From Bicyclus anynana (lineage: Eukaryota; Arthropoda; Insecta; Lepidoptera; Nymphalidae), in the NCBI RefSeq assembly GCF_947172395.1, contig NC_069100.1, positions 10,940,109 to 11,004,108 of the forward strand: DNA of 64,000 bases, written 5' to 3'. Shown here one piece after another: positions 49,265-62,276 of the stretch. Made by a program: the position numbers and the translations under genes. Under the pieces are notes generated by a model, which saw only the letters and a program-made list of their open reading frames with translations, was not told the DNA's origin and searched no databases. The stretch's first letter is position 1; the number at the start of each line of letters is the position of its first letter.

Positions 49265-49577
49265 TCATCATTATCAACCCATATTCGGCTCACTGCTGAG
49301 CTCGAATCTCCTCTCAGAATGAGAGGGGTTAGGCCAATAGTCCTCCACGCTGGCCCAATGCGGATTGCCAGCCTTCACACGCGTAGAGAATTAAGGAAAT
49401 TCTCAGGTATGCAGGTTTCCTTACGATGTTTTTCCTTCACCGTTGGAGACACGTGATATTTAATTTCTTAAAATGCACACAACTGAAAAGTTGGAGGTGC
49501 ATGTCCCGGACCGGATTCGAACCCACACCCTCCGGAATCGGAGGTAGAGGTCAAATCCACTGAACTATCACAGCTGT
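49265..49577 (-). mobile_element. SINE family A copy, inverted
   Basis: The reverse complement of the same family, from the ATGATGA-side tail at 49265 to the TGATAG head near 49570; B-box-like TTCGAACCC on the + strand. Confidence 0.85.
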
Positions 49578-50439
49578 AATAGAGTAACTAACTAAACATA
49601 TACCTGAAAACATTTTAAACGAAACACTGCCTGCTTAATTGAAATGATAGAACTTAGTGTTTTCTCCTGAGCGGATTTTGGCCACGGCGGCCAATCTCAT
49701 CTATAGATTAGCCATATATGCAGTGATGTGCACTTTATAGATGCAAAACTGCACTGCCTACCCTATACCTAATTCGGATCGGGATCGAACAAGGATTTTT
49801 CCACTTTGTACAATTTTAGTGCGTACCCTAGTTAAAAGTCTTGTTTACGTCACTGCATAGGTATACAGGAGATATTATAGTGGATTAGTGGAAAAACATG
49901 TACGTAAACACAGGGGGCAAGGAGGATATTTAAGAGCAGGCAGGCAGAGCCATGAGAAATTTGACTGCAAAGACTGTGACGTGAATTTTCGAATTTTTTT
50001 CAAGAAATAGGAATCGGAAACTTATTTTTGCTGGGCTGCCCCAGAAATTAAGCCTAGTTCTCATTGTTCGTAGTCGAAGTAGCCTATTATTATATAGATA
50101 TTGCTTGTATCGATAGTTTGTAGCTGTTCTAAGGTTAAGTAAAATAATCATTCATCGCTCTGCTATTAGCACGTCAGCGGCTACCATTTATAGGCTTCAG
50201 ACCAGAGTTGCTGATTGATATGATAGAACTAAGACGGTATTATATTTCTTAATGGATCGAATGTTTATGACACCACTTCAGAACTAATAATACTCGCCGA
50301 CTTCGCACGAACATCACTCAATCTTAGAAGCCAATTTTACGAGCTCGAGTAAAACCCTTTCTTATTAAACAATGTACTACTCTACTACTATTACTGAAAT
50401 TACGGAAATCTATATACTGTTCTACTGGTAGGTACATCC

Positions 50440-50775
50440 ATCCCCATTCTACCACAGAACGTCCTGAAAAATGGCATCCCTTTGTTGTCGACGTTCAGTC
50501 AACGTTTTGCGTCAACGTTACTAATTGGAACTACTAAGATGTGGAATGCCCTTCCGGCATCTGTGTTTCCTGGCACGTATAATTTGTGCACCTTCAAGGC
50601 AAGAGTGAATAGGCATCTTCTAGGCCAGCGCGCTTCATCTTAGACCTCATCATTGCTTACCATCAGGCATGATTGTAGTCAACCGCAACCCGCAAACCTA
50701 TCCAAGATATAAAAAAAAAGTTTACCATCAGGTGAGATTGCAGTCAAGGGCTAACTTGTAAAGAAAAAAAAAAGT
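50440..50775 (+). mobile_element. LINE 3' end with C-terminal coding remnant
   Basis: One frame gives IGTTKMWNALPASVFPGT and FKARVNRHLLGQ before a stop near 50641. It is followed by a 3' UTR with CATCATTGCTTACCATCAGG and a second, inverted-looking tail part with ATCAGGTGAGATTGCAGTCA. Related tails occur at 7255-7340, 12370-12460 and 61485-61600. Confidence 0.65.
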
Positions 50776-51322
50776 AAACGTCACTGCACAGTGGCTAAGT
50801 AGTGAAGTGTGTATTGCTTAAGTATGTCTATTTTAACAATAAAAAATAACTAACAAAAAATTTTATTATATACCTACATAATGTATTTTATTTGCGATTA
50901 GCCCAATCAAATAACAACTTTGCACGTTGAAGAAGGTTTTCATAACAAATAAATATATACGATTTTTTTTAAGTAATGGTTGACGGAACAAAGTAGAGCA
51001 GAATCTGGTGCGCCTCACCAGATAATTTTTTTTTTTTAATAATAAAGAGATTACTGCGAAACGAAAGTGATTACTAATAAATATTACTAGGACAACATAA
51101 CATATGAGAGAGATATTGAATTAAATTAATTAAGCCACATTATCGCGCACCGTTAGGATAATAGACGTATATGGCACGAGGAATCTATACCAACCAGTTT
51201 GTGGCGCCTAGTGAGAGAAATTGCTTGACTCATTCTTTATCCTACTAATAATATAAATGTGAAAGTTCATGTGTGTATGTGATAATCAATTAATGAAAAC
51301 TGAACTGATTAGATGAAAATTA

Positions 51323-51354
51323 GACAAACACTTATAAATATTTAAGTGTTTGTC
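51323..51354. repeat. Inverted repeat, 12-bp arms, 8-base loop
   Basis: GACAAACACTTA, an 8-base AT loop, then TAAGTGTTTGTC. Confidence 0.85.
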
Positions 51355-53214
51355 AATAGATTAACGAATGGGAAACTTTCACTCTAATCACCAAAACTAT
51401 TAAGACTACTTTGCGCAATTTATTCAAATTATGCATTTTGTACCTACTTAAACAAACTTAATTTTATTTAAAAGTTCAAAACAGTCTAAATATATGTTTA
51501 TTTATGTTTTTTTTCACACTTCTTTTATTCACTCTCAATTTGAATTAGAATATCTTAGCATTCCATGAATTCACCGTGCGGGTGCCGGATTCATGGTGTG
51601 ACTGAGAAAAAAAATCCGAGCAGAGGCCGGGTTTTGTGATGGACGGGTGTGAGGCTAAAGAGAGCTCCTATAAAGTAGATTTTCACTCCCCTTCTCCGCT
51701 CGTATTGTTCTTTCTTTCTAGCCAAATTTGGGTACACATTCTAATGAAGATCCTTTTGCTTTATTCTACCGAGATTCTAGAAGTCTTTATGCAGGTTATA
51801 GAAAGATTTTTCTGGTCTTACCGACTTCTATAGCATATTCCTAATCTAATCACATAGTTTAGGACTTTAGGTCAGTGTAAAAATACTCTATCTATTTTAT
51901 GAGGCTGAAACGATTCGTCCGGTAAGCGGAAAAATAAGTCTATTCTGTTACTGGAATAATAAAATGAATTAATTCATATGAATAGTCACTTCGATATTAT
52001 AAATAATTATGTGTAAATAAAATTCACCCCTTATTTGTTAGTGTTTAGGCAAAACTTAACGTACACTTCCTTACTTGTGTTGCATCCGATTTTGTGTTGT
52101 GATGCGTTAAGAATCTTTTAAATTGAAGTAATATAATCTCAGAGACAACCGAAAAAGTCTTAGTGACATTGAGAGCTTAACGCTTAACGCAAAGCAGCGT
52201 GGTTAGGACCAACTCCTAAAAAAATACCCTGCAAATTGATACTTTGAGGTGATAGTTTTTTCCCCAACTTTTCACTCTATAAAGTAAAACTCAACTAAAA
52301 AATTGGTTTGAATGATCTACTTTCTGAAACTATTAATTGATTTCGAGAAATTCCTTATGCGTTTGACAGATTGAACTTTGAAGAAGGTGATGGACAATTA
52401 ACGTATTGTTTTTACTGGGTGGGATTGCGACACACCGTACAAAACAGCTAATATTACCTACATACTCTATAATTATTCCCCCGATTCCTGCGCTAATTGT
52501 AGATCTAGACGCCCAAAAAACGTCCTTTACGATACTGACGATGACAAAATAACGAACGACAATGCTTCCCACCCAACACATACACAACCTATACAGCGTC
52601 TTCGCAGGCAAAGACGAAGTCTCCGATATCTGACGTCACCCAGACGTGGGCTTTTTAGCTCACGATCTCGGGGACTGATACACTCAGGCCAAAACACCCT
52701 TCCCGAACGGCCCTCTAAGCCGAGGTCCGAGGCTCTGAGAAGACGCCCTTAAAGAGTCGCTCCGCCCATCTACTCTTCTGCCTTCGGGCCCCATCAGGTG
52801 ATGCTTCTGCGCTCACCCAAACCTCCAAGTAACACCGCTGAGGTCTCATTAAGGAGCCTACGGCACTTACACAATCAGATAAAAGAATCTTAATTATTAC
52901 TCTTTAATATGAACTTTAGCAGCTGTCTCTCGGCCTAATTCTATTTTTCTGCCCATTGTATGCAAATAGTACGTTTTTATATTCGCGCTACAGTTAGTTT
53001 TTTCCTGAGTTTTTACTGTGAGACTTTTTGTTTATTGCACTATGGCGTCCGTTTTTGTACTCCTTAATAATTAGTTACCGTATTCATTTTGAAGCAATTT
53101 TCCTTAGTTCCGTGTTTCAAATCGTTAAGAAGACTTTAAAGGTACTTTAAGAAACTTTAAGAAACTGTAAACTAATTACATATCTTTCGACTTTATTTCA
53201 TTTTAAAGCAAATT

Positions 53215-53635
53215 TGAAAAAAAAAACATTTTTTGAGGTTCTTATCCTAGATGCAAAGTGAGGATGAATTTTCTATCGTCTATCCCATGATGTGGTGTAT
53301 CGTTATCGGTATTTTTGTGCATTACATTTTTATTTTTATTCTTTACAAGTTAGCCCTTGACTACAATCTCACCTAATGGTAAGTGATGATGCAATCTAAA
53401 ATGGAATCGGGCTAACTTGTTAGGAAGAGGAGGAAATTTACACCCCTTTCGGTTTCTACACGACGTAAATCGCTTGGCGGTAGGTACGTCTTTCTCGGCA
53501 GGGTAACTAGCCACGGCCAAAGCCTCCTACCAGCCAAAAACATAACGGATTAAAGTGCCAACTTAATCTACGGAACCCTACACTGCACGTGGCCCGACGC
53601 GCACTTGGTTGGCTTTATTAAAGCTGTTCTGTCCG
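53215..53635 (-). repeat. Dispersed repeat family X (copy 3), interrupted
   Basis: The right half of the family lies at 53215-53325 and the left half at 53541-53635, both inverted. The 215 bp between them are an unrelated element. Confidence 0.75.
53326..53540 (-). mobile_element. LINE-tail element inserted into repeat family X
   Basis: ACAAGTTAGCCCTTGACTAC and ATGGTAAGTGATGATGCAAT, then AATCGCTTGGCGGTAGGTAC, the inverse of the tail seen at 12370-12460 and 50730-50770. A similar copy is at 3925-4045. ACAT is repeated at the junctions. Confidence 0.7.
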
Positions 53636-54424
53636 ACGTATATGGATATTACGTACTTGAATCAATTTATTATTTATTTTCTATAGTCTATGCTAACAGT
53701 TGGTCAGGAAATGCACCCACACAGAGATTGTAATGCAAAACATGATTTTGTAATACCCGCATGAGCATTGTGAAATGCGGTGGCACATCGAAGTTGATAT
53801 TGATTGCATGTGTAATTTGTATTATCTATGTACGGGATTTTCACTTTTTTTACGTAATTTTAAAACTAATAGCTCTACATATGTTTTAGAGGCCAGAAAA
53901 CTAATTATTTCTAAGATCAACGATATTATAAACGAATAGATATGTTACGTCCCTACAGAATCATCGCATTAAGTGATCCGAATTTAGCTACACCACTAAG
54001 CGCACAATTTTGTATTTACACTTCCTGAACACACAACTCGACATTGTACACAATATTTAGGTGTTATTTGTTTAAATAACTTAGACTACTATGCCGCTAA
54101 CGCCTTTGTACGCCTCACTTTCGACGCCCTGATGCCATATCTATAGTATAAAAAATCGTAGCTTGCATCCTTAAAATTTAGAGTTTTTGATCTTATAAGA
54201 GGTAAAGTTTGTGAGGTTGTAGGGGTAATCTCTGGATCTATTATTGAACCAATTTTGAAAATTCTTTTAAAAATAGAAAGTCACGTTATTTGTCAATGTT
54301 ATAAGACTATATCAATATATAATGTATCATCTATGACTATATTTTATCGTGGTATTTACTCGAAAACGAACTACTCGAGTGAAACCGCGGGTCGCCGGCT
54401 AGTGTCCTATAATTAGATTCTCAC

Positions 54425-54475
54425 AAAAGGCCTATGCCCTGCAAAGGACGACCATCGGCTAGTGATGATGATGTT
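54425..54475 (+). mobile_element. RTE-type 3' tail fragment
   Basis: AAAAGGCCTATGCCCTGCAA followed by CATCGGCTAGTGATGATGAT; only the last ~50 bp of the family is present. Confidence 0.75.
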
Positions 54476-55674
54476 ATAATTAATTACTTAGGTAAAGGAG
54501 ATGGTCCATTTCAGGTCCATTCTTGTACCTACCCCTCAGACTAAATACATAAGAACTAGTATCGCACCTAAATTTACGAACAAAATTTTCTGCCATTTTC
54601 TAAGGAAAACGAGCTTAGATTTCATACATATCTTATAATAAACTAGCAGTTTTTGTTAGGTTTTTACGCCATTTAACTACACAAGAAGGTATTTTTACGA
54701 AGGATTTCAACCGACAGACACGATTGTAAACTATGAAACATCGATTCTATAAAGACAGTGTTTATAATCACATAAGATCGTTGATCATATACTTTGACAG
54801 AAAAATAATGTCTTGCGAGGCAGGTCTTTACCTAATTAGTCTGAGACCTACCCCGTATCATTAAAATTTAAAAAATACAAAGATCTTATTAAAATTTATT
54901 ATAGTGAATAAATGTAACTAAATAAACAGAAATAAATAAAATTAAAACCCAAGTTTTTGAGTTATATCAAGATGGCGCCTCTAAAGCAACTATGACATGA
55001 CAATTGACAGCAAACATCAAATCGATTACTGCATTGAAAACGTCATCAATCCGCCATTATTCCTCTTAATAGTGTTGCATTTTTTGGGAGATAATGTACA
55101 TTATTTCGAAAGAATTAAAGTAAATTCGTAGATTTGTATAATCAAAAATATTTAAAAAAATATTTTATTTTATTTCCGCTAGGGTACAATGACTGGACCT
55201 GGGCTCCATACAATTTTGGACCATCTCCTTTACTATATGAAGCGTGTTATAATGGTCATCTCTCTACCTTCTTCAAGGAGAGAGGATTTGAGCTTATACC
55301 CTCTATATAACTGAACTCACATTCACACACACACACACACACACGATCATTTGGTTGCGGTTTCTGTTAACAAGAAAGTGAATTATGCTTCTCATGTATT
55401 GTCACGAAGCAGCCCCGTAAGTATAAACGACGTGTGTATATCAATAATTATATTATAATAACTCCTTCGTGACTTGAGTTTGTATTCTATCTATCCGAAG
55501 CTTGTCTATTTATGAACCATAACAACAGTAAAGCTCTTTGTGACAGAGCTTCGGGAAATACTCCATGCTAATTTATTTATATAATTACTTAATAATTTAT
55601 AGAGTTTGCAATGACCAACCTTCGTCATTTTGTAAAAGCTCTATAAGTTTAATAAATAAAACATAATATGAAAC

Positions 55675-55775
55675 AATGGTATAAGCGCTGGCTTGACATT
55701 GTAAACGCCGGAGAGTCAACAAAATCTTCAAGTAGGATGCCCAAGATCGGAAAAAGTAGGCGAGTTTGTACCTAA
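55675..55775 (+). mobile_element. LINE C-terminal remnant, second copy
   Basis: Matches 43655-43735 with indels (GCGCTGGCTTGACATTGTAA, GGATGCCCAAGATCGG). Confidence 0.6.
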
Positions 55776-57906
55776 ATCAGACTCCATCCAGTCACGATAA
55801 ATAGTTATAGAAAATAGAAAATGAAGCTTAATAATATTATTTCTTAAAAATACAGCCAAATCGCATTTTAGTTACATGGTTTTGGTTACGTTTATGTTTT
55901 TCATGTTGGTTGTACTTATTTTTTAAGAAAAAATATTTATCTTTCAATCTATATTGTGAAGTGCAAATTATTAAATTCATATGAAATTCACCCTAATTTG
56001 TTACTTTACAGTAGTAGTAATGGGTAAGCATTGAATCATCCCCTGCTCTTCTACCAAAGGGGTTGGATATAAAAAATATACGCGTCGAATTGTTAACCTT
56101 CTCTCCTTCTTTTTCTTCGGTTGAAATTTTTTTATTTTATTTATTTATTTATACTTTATTGCACAAACAAAAACAATAACAAAGAAAACAAAGGAAAACA
56201 TAGAAAACAAGTATGTGCAAAGGCGGTCTTATTGCATATAGAAAATCATTGATGGCAACAGCTAGAGCCTTTCGTTCTAATTAAAAAATGATCTTGATAT
56301 CTTTAATGAGTCTATTAGATGAACGTGTAACAAAGATTAGGCCGTCATAGTACGAAAAAGAAGGACACTATGTCAAAGACGCAGGCTTTCATCGCGAGCA
56401 ATGTCTAAATAACGGCAGCGGGCATACTTTCCGTTTCCCGAGCTAAGCCGATGTTAATGACCTCAGAACCTGCTTATCTCAGCTTATCTTAAAAGTAAGT
56501 CAATTGAAATGCAAGTAAAATTCTTGCGATACAAAAGTACTTAATTTGATATTTAATATCCTTTAGGCTGTATGACTGTCGACCTTTGCCGAATTTTATG
56601 TGGTGATTTTTTTGTAAAGAATTTTTCCGTTACATCTGAATTTAAATTAGCACTTCTTTGTTTGCGCTTTGTAAAAGCTTTGTTGTATTGTTTTGAAATA
56701 CAAAAAATTATAAATTGATGGTTTTAATATACCTATCTAACTTAACCAATAGAAAAATATTGTGTTTGCACTACACAATATTTTTCGTTAGTCACAGAAA
56801 TTAAAAAAAGAAACGATTTATCGATTGGGTTCTTAAACAGTCAACTTTACGACTCGCGAAAAATAAATTTGAATAAAGAATAATATAAGAATGTATGTCA
56901 TGTTGGTAGTACAAAATCGGCCGCGGTCGGTCCGGGTCGGATTCCATACGGGACCGTGTTTCGTTCATTTCACTGACCTACATTTACACAACGGAACGCG
57001 ACCGACACAAACTCACGACCGGCTGTGCTTTTTACAACAACTTTTTAGTTGCAAATTGAGTTATAAGACGTTCAGAAATTTTGATGTTGATTTTTTTTTC
57101 ATTTGCTTATTGAAAAATTATATTCGTTGCCGATAATAGAAATAGTAGTTTATGCTGTATTTACTGTGTATTTTATATTATGAAAGTATCGTAGATAAAG
57201 CTTTTTTTATAATATTTATATAAATACCTATATATTAACATACTTAGGTATAATATTTATGTAAATAGTATAAAAAACATACCTACATTGTACCTACTTT
57301 ATTTTAAGTATAGGTAATTTGAATTAACTGCGATTAATAAAATATAGTGTTATTTATTACTCTCTTTTAACAGGATTTTAGGCACCTACATAATAATTTT
57401 ATTCGCACATTTTTTATGAAAGACATTTTTTTCTGACAAGTCTCATTTTGGTTTCATGAAATACGCAAGATCTTTATGTGTTATATGTCGTAAACGTAAA
57501 TTATCTAACGCATTTCATTATTTGCACTATTAACTTAATAGTGATAATAAATTTGCTCGTTAAACTAAGTAGGGCTTTAAAGGCTTAAGTGGCTTTCCTT
57601 AATAAACATTCTGGTTTTATTTCTGTAGTGCGGCCAGTAGGAAGAGCAACAACCTATGATTGCAGGGCCGTTATTCCCGATCGTCTCGGCTGAGCACTGA
57701 TAACTACAAAAACCAGGCTCTTTCATCCATGTCTTTGTACTTTTTCTATCGTTCTTAACAATAAAATTTAAAAAGATTAACGTTTTTTTTTAATCTCTCG
57801 AAATTTTAAACGGTTCTAAATACAAAAAAAAAATTGTCTATGCTATGATCGTGACATAAAATAGACCCACTTTTTATTATATATAGATAAAAAAAATATC
57901 ATTCAC

Positions 57907-58250
57907 CTGTTTAACTGGCTCCACTACACACAATCACGAATTCATTATCCACAGAAACAGTTATACGTTTACCAAATCCAATTAACGAACGGTTGAGAAA
58001 AGATTCTTTGTGAAAAAAAATAATCGTCTCTTTTAAATAACGAACGAAAAAATTAAATGACATTGACAGTTACGCGCGCGCTTTTAAATAACCCTTTTTT
58101 TAAATTCCGCGCTAGGCACTGGAGCCTTGACCGCTAGGCGGTTGCGGTCATACTGCGAGACTTGCCTTGCCTGTATACTGTATATTGTACTGGCGTCTCA
58201 GGTCATGTATACTTTCCTACAGTTACTTTTCGCTTCGCTGCACTGATTAG
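57907..58250 (-). promoter_or_regulatory. Candidate promoter and non-coding leader exon of the protease gene
   Basis: On the minus strand a strong donor, AACAG|GTGAAT, lies at 57907. The sequence upstream of it is richer in GC and CpG than its surroundings, including a GCGCGCGC run near 58072-58081. TATTTAAAAG, a TATA-like box, occurs near 58082 and again near 58033. TGTCAATGTCA motifs, common near insect promoters, lie between them, and TCAGT (initiator-like) is at 58242-58246. The exon would splice to the acceptor at 44784. A 13-kb first intron is plausible for this gene type, but the link is inferred and transcript data would be needed to confirm it. Confidence 0.33.
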
Positions 58251-58394
58251 CGATTACGGTCACTTTTTTTTGGAGTTTACTCCATAAGAATCGATTTTTA
58301 TATAATTACAGCATGTACCTACTAGCCGACGTCCGCGTCGCAAATCAATGTAAACTTTCATCCCCTATTTCACCCCCTATATTTATGTTTTATA

Positions 58395-58620
58395 CATAAC
58401 TAGCGGACGCCCGTGACTTCGACGAAATGAAGGACTTTCCTTACAAACTATCAACCCCTAATTCACACCTTTTTTATTTTAGGGTCCAAAAAAACCGTAT
58501 AGTTTGCTCCAAGGTCAAATTTTCCATTATACCAAAATTCATCTTGATCGGTTCAGTCGATTAGCCGTGAAAAGGTAACGGACAGACAGACGTACTTTCG
58601 CATTTATAATATTAGTATAG
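58395..58620 (-). mobile_element. Helitron-like fragment, inverted
   Basis: The + strand begins ACTAGCGGACGCCCGTGACT and ends TTATAATATTAGTATAGA, the reverse complement of the family ends. A second, shorter inverted 3' end lies just before it at 58319-58380. Confidence 0.7.
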
Positions 58621-59280
58621 ATAAATAGTCCACTAATTATGTTACAATACCATATCTCAAAACATTAACTATTTATATTTATAAACTCCAACCCCTTTTT
58701 AATCTGTAATCAGTAATTGTACCCACAGAGGTTTGAAAAGGGGTTGAAAATTTTGAAAAATATACTTATTATATACTTATTATATATTATAATATATTAA
58801 TATATATTATATATGGTCTCAAAACATGCCAAGTTTCATTTAAATTCATCCAGCGTGATGCCTTGTCAACAAAAATACGGACAGACAGACAGACAAACAA
58901 ACAAACAAACAGAAAAAAAAGAAACATATTTTTGGCTCAGTATCGATTATACACTTGATATGCTTTAACAAAAATTTCAAAATATCTACTATCTATGTAC
59001 AGAATATGACCTGTTACAGTTTTATTATAAATAGCTAATGTTTGTATTTTGTAGATTTTATTCTCTGGCTCTAATTAACCGATTAAAAAAAATACCACTA
59101 CAAAGCCACGTTACTTGTGTGAGTCATAGGCTATATTTTATCCCCTTATTCTCTCGGGAACGGAAACTACGCGGGCTAAACCGCCAGGCGTCCGTAAGTA
59201 TATAATAAAAAAAAAAAAACATACATACAGCCGAACGTAAAACCTCCTCCTTTTTGGAAGTCGGTTAATAAATAAAGTCA

Positions 59281-59387
59281 AAAAATGTGGAACGCTTCAC
59301 GATTTTGCGTGTCATCCTTGCGCAGGGGCCATGCTAATCTTCTCTGTATCGTACCAATTTTAGTATATGTACTGCCGAAGCGAGTAC
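59281..59387 (-). ncRNA. U6: U6 spliceosomal snRNA (copy 2, one substitution)
   Basis: This copy is identical to copy 1 over the RNA except one base: it reads TTGGTACGATACAGAGA where copy 1 has TTGGAACGATACAGAGA, four bases before the ACAGAGA box. That segment is highly conserved in U6, so this may be a variant gene or a young pseudogene. The TATA (59413-59419) and upstream block are kept, and a T-run follows the 3' end, so it looks transcribable by Pol III. Confidence 0.88.
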
Positions 59388-59560
59388 GAGAGTTGAAGTG
59401 GTTAAAAGTTTACTTATAGTCTAAAACATTAAACATTTCGATAGCGTGATGTAGACCCCATACAAATTGACAGTACAGCTGACAGTGCCACCTGTACTAA
59501 CTTTTGGTAACCAAAACATAGATCAAGTATCATTCATAGATGGCGCTAATATTTCATAAA
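59388..59560 (-). promoter_or_regulatory. Duplicated U6 promoter and far upstream block (copy 2)
   Basis: Homology with 16125-16290 continues well beyond the RNA. The TATA segment, the presumed PSE around 59420-59455 and a block reading GATGTAGACCCCATACAAATT are near-identical. Both then reach a GCCA(T/C)CT motif followed by AGATGGCGCT (59538-59547; 16275-16284). The match fades after that motif. Confidence 0.7.
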
Positions 59561-61854
59561 TTAACTTATGAAATTCTTTTTGTTCATCTAGGTCGCAAAG
59601 ATAGGTAATTATGTAATATAGGTAGATAAATAAATAATTATAGTAACTCTTGTTCAAAGAAAGATACATTTGCATACATTCACATAAGTTTTCTAAAAAA
59701 ATCAGCTATAACCTATCTAGTATCTAGTACCATTAACACACGCTAAACGCTTACTTTGGGACTAAAATAGTGATCTGTGGACCGGACTAAATAGTGATAT
59801 TGTATTGTATAAGTACCTACATTTATTTGTATATTTATTTATTGCATCTATATTTCTTAAGTGGTAAGATAACATTATTTGGTAGGTACGCACTTAAAGT
59901 AATTTTCTAAAACTCTATTTCAGTGTGTATGCACACTCAAAAGACATTTATTTACAGGGATGAACAATAGTCTAAGAAAATTGAACGATCACTCACGGTC
60001 ACGCCACGACCGATCGGGCGTTGTTGGTGACACAGTCTTTTTTTTCAATTCGCAAACGGAAAGCTTATCGCAAGGCTTTCAAAGATATGCGGTGTTGTTT
60101 TTAGATGAATAGGCTCAGCTTTTAACATTCCTGGACGTGTGATTTCATCGGGATAGCTTCAAGAGATAGCGCCGTTTTAAACAAAGAAACTGGATTCCAT
60201 GTCGTTAAACCCTACGCGTATGACACTGGCCTCAATAAAAACATATTAGCAAAACTATTTTACTTTTATAAAATCCCGTTTTTCGAAAATATGTGTTTGT
60301 GTGTGTGAGTGTGTGTTTGTGTACTATTTTTGGTATACATATGTTTCGTGAAATACATACTTTTACGTTATATTTATTTTCATTTTTAGTCATTGACTAG
60401 TGAAAGAACTTTGAAGATCGGATCAGTAGTTCCGAAGATTACCCCATAAAAAGAATGTTACAAACATACAAATTTTACCTCTTTATAATATAAGTATAAA
60501 CAATTAAGCCTTTATCTGCGGTCTTACCTGATGCCGTCTAATATGGAAGTGTGCGAAGCTTACTTCCTATCTAAAACATTACCAACTGCGCCAAAGAGGT
60601 TAGTTTAGTTTAAATCTGTCTGTTACATTTTTTCACGGCTAATCAGCTTAACCGATTTAGATGGATTTTGATAACAGAACAGAACAGAACAGAAATTAAG
60701 ATTGTCTTGAGAACAGAATTTAAGACCTTTTTTGCAAAAATAAAAATAGAAGGGGTTGAAACAGGGGTGGAAAGTTTGTATTGAATGCCCTCCATTTTTA
60801 AAGTTATATTTAGGAAAAGGGGGAAGTGTCCCATCCCATAACTCTCACTCCTTAATGGCAGATCCTTTGCGTAGCACACGTAGGTACATTGGTAACCAAG
60901 CCAAAACCTTTGGTACCTAATCTAACCTTTGATAGCTGTGTGAGCTTCTTGACTCATTTACAGCGGGGCAGAAATAGAAACACCCATTAGGTATACGCTC
61001 ACAACCCAACGCCTCTTACAGAACTAGACGCCCAAAAAATGTCCTTTACGACCCTAAAGACGACATTACGACTGAAAACGTCTCCCAAGCGAATAAAACG
61101 AAACACATCGACGAAGACGAGACGATTCTCAATGTCATCTGAACGTGGGTTCCAACTACCTGCATCAATATTACCCGCAAAATACTGCATAGTCTGGCCT
61201 TCATACTTGGAATGTCTTTCAACTTTTTAGAAAATTTATTTTCAACTTATTAGAAAATTTATGCATAAATCTATACTAATATTATAAATAGGTATTATAA
61301 ACTATATGTAAAGTTTGTGGTGTTGCAGAGTGTAATATCTGAATCTACTGAACCCATTTTGAATATTCTTTCACCACTAGAGAGCTACGTTATTTGTGAG
61401 TGTCATAGGCAATATTTTATGTAGGTACTTAGTTTCGTTATATATATTTTATCTATCTTTTTCAAAGTATGCGTATCTTCAAGTCAAGCGTTAAAGGCAC
61501 ATTCTAGGCAAAAGCGTTCCACCATAGGCAGAATCATCGCTTACTACCAGGCACCAGCCCACCAGGCATGATTGCAGGCAAGCGCTCGCTTGTGATATAT
61601 ATAATCATAAAAAAACATATTAGTAACCTGCAATTCATAAAGCATAGAGTAGAATTAGATTTATCATAAAATTCATATAGAATAGAATAGAAAACATTTA
61701 TTCGTTAGCACAACACATAACTAGGTACATAATAACTTAAAACTAATACATTTATATCTTAGTAATACTAGAAAATGTGTGTCAATACAAGAAACACTTT
61801 GATTTTATTAGTATTCCCGATATAATTTAATTTTATCCATTAAATTAATTAAAT

Positions 61855-62031
61855 AAACGCGAAAGTTTGTATGGATGTTTGTTACTTTTTAACACCGCAA
61901 CTACTGAACTAATTTGGCTGAAATTTAAAACAAAGATAGATAATATCCCGGATTAACACATAGGCTACTTTTTATCCCGAAAAATCAATGGTTTTTGCGA
62001 GATTTGCGAACGAAGTCGTGGGCATCCGCTA
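61855..62031 (+). mobile_element. Helitron-like non-autonomous element
   Basis: AAACGCGAAAGTTTGTATGG start, AACACATAGGCTACTTTTTA in the body and ACGAAGTCGTGGGCATCCGC plus TAG at the end. Confidence 0.7.
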
Positions 62032-62276
62032 GGCCATTAAATAGCTCAAATACAATAATAGCAACAGCAGCAGCCATAATAATTACCATAAGTGCTATCA
62101 TAAATCGGCAAAGCAGTAACTCGTAAATCTATTAAGATTCGCATTCCTTGTAGGGCGCGCCTTTCACGGAAGCTTTCTAGATAGGTAAGCTGACGCTAAC
62201 CGGGTTTGTAATGGGCCAGTTTAAGTCGCTAGATTACCTCTGTAATTTAAATTATTTTTGCATGGTACCTCAATAC

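Larger units (their letters stand above)
44784..57906 (-). other. Presumed first intron (non-coding) or upstream region of the protease gene
   Basis: No exon is identified. It holds SINE A copies, Helitron-like fragments (45290-45497 and 54180-54400 besides those listed), two related degraded coding-like patches (52495-52660 and 61010-61150), a CA microsatellite (55325-55343) and a GC-rich patch at 56925-57030 of unknown role. Confidence 0.45.

Noticed and set aside
56891..57136. 81-codon frame in a GC-rich patch
   Set aside because: No motif, no splice partner and no homology that I can recognise; kept only as a GC-rich patch.
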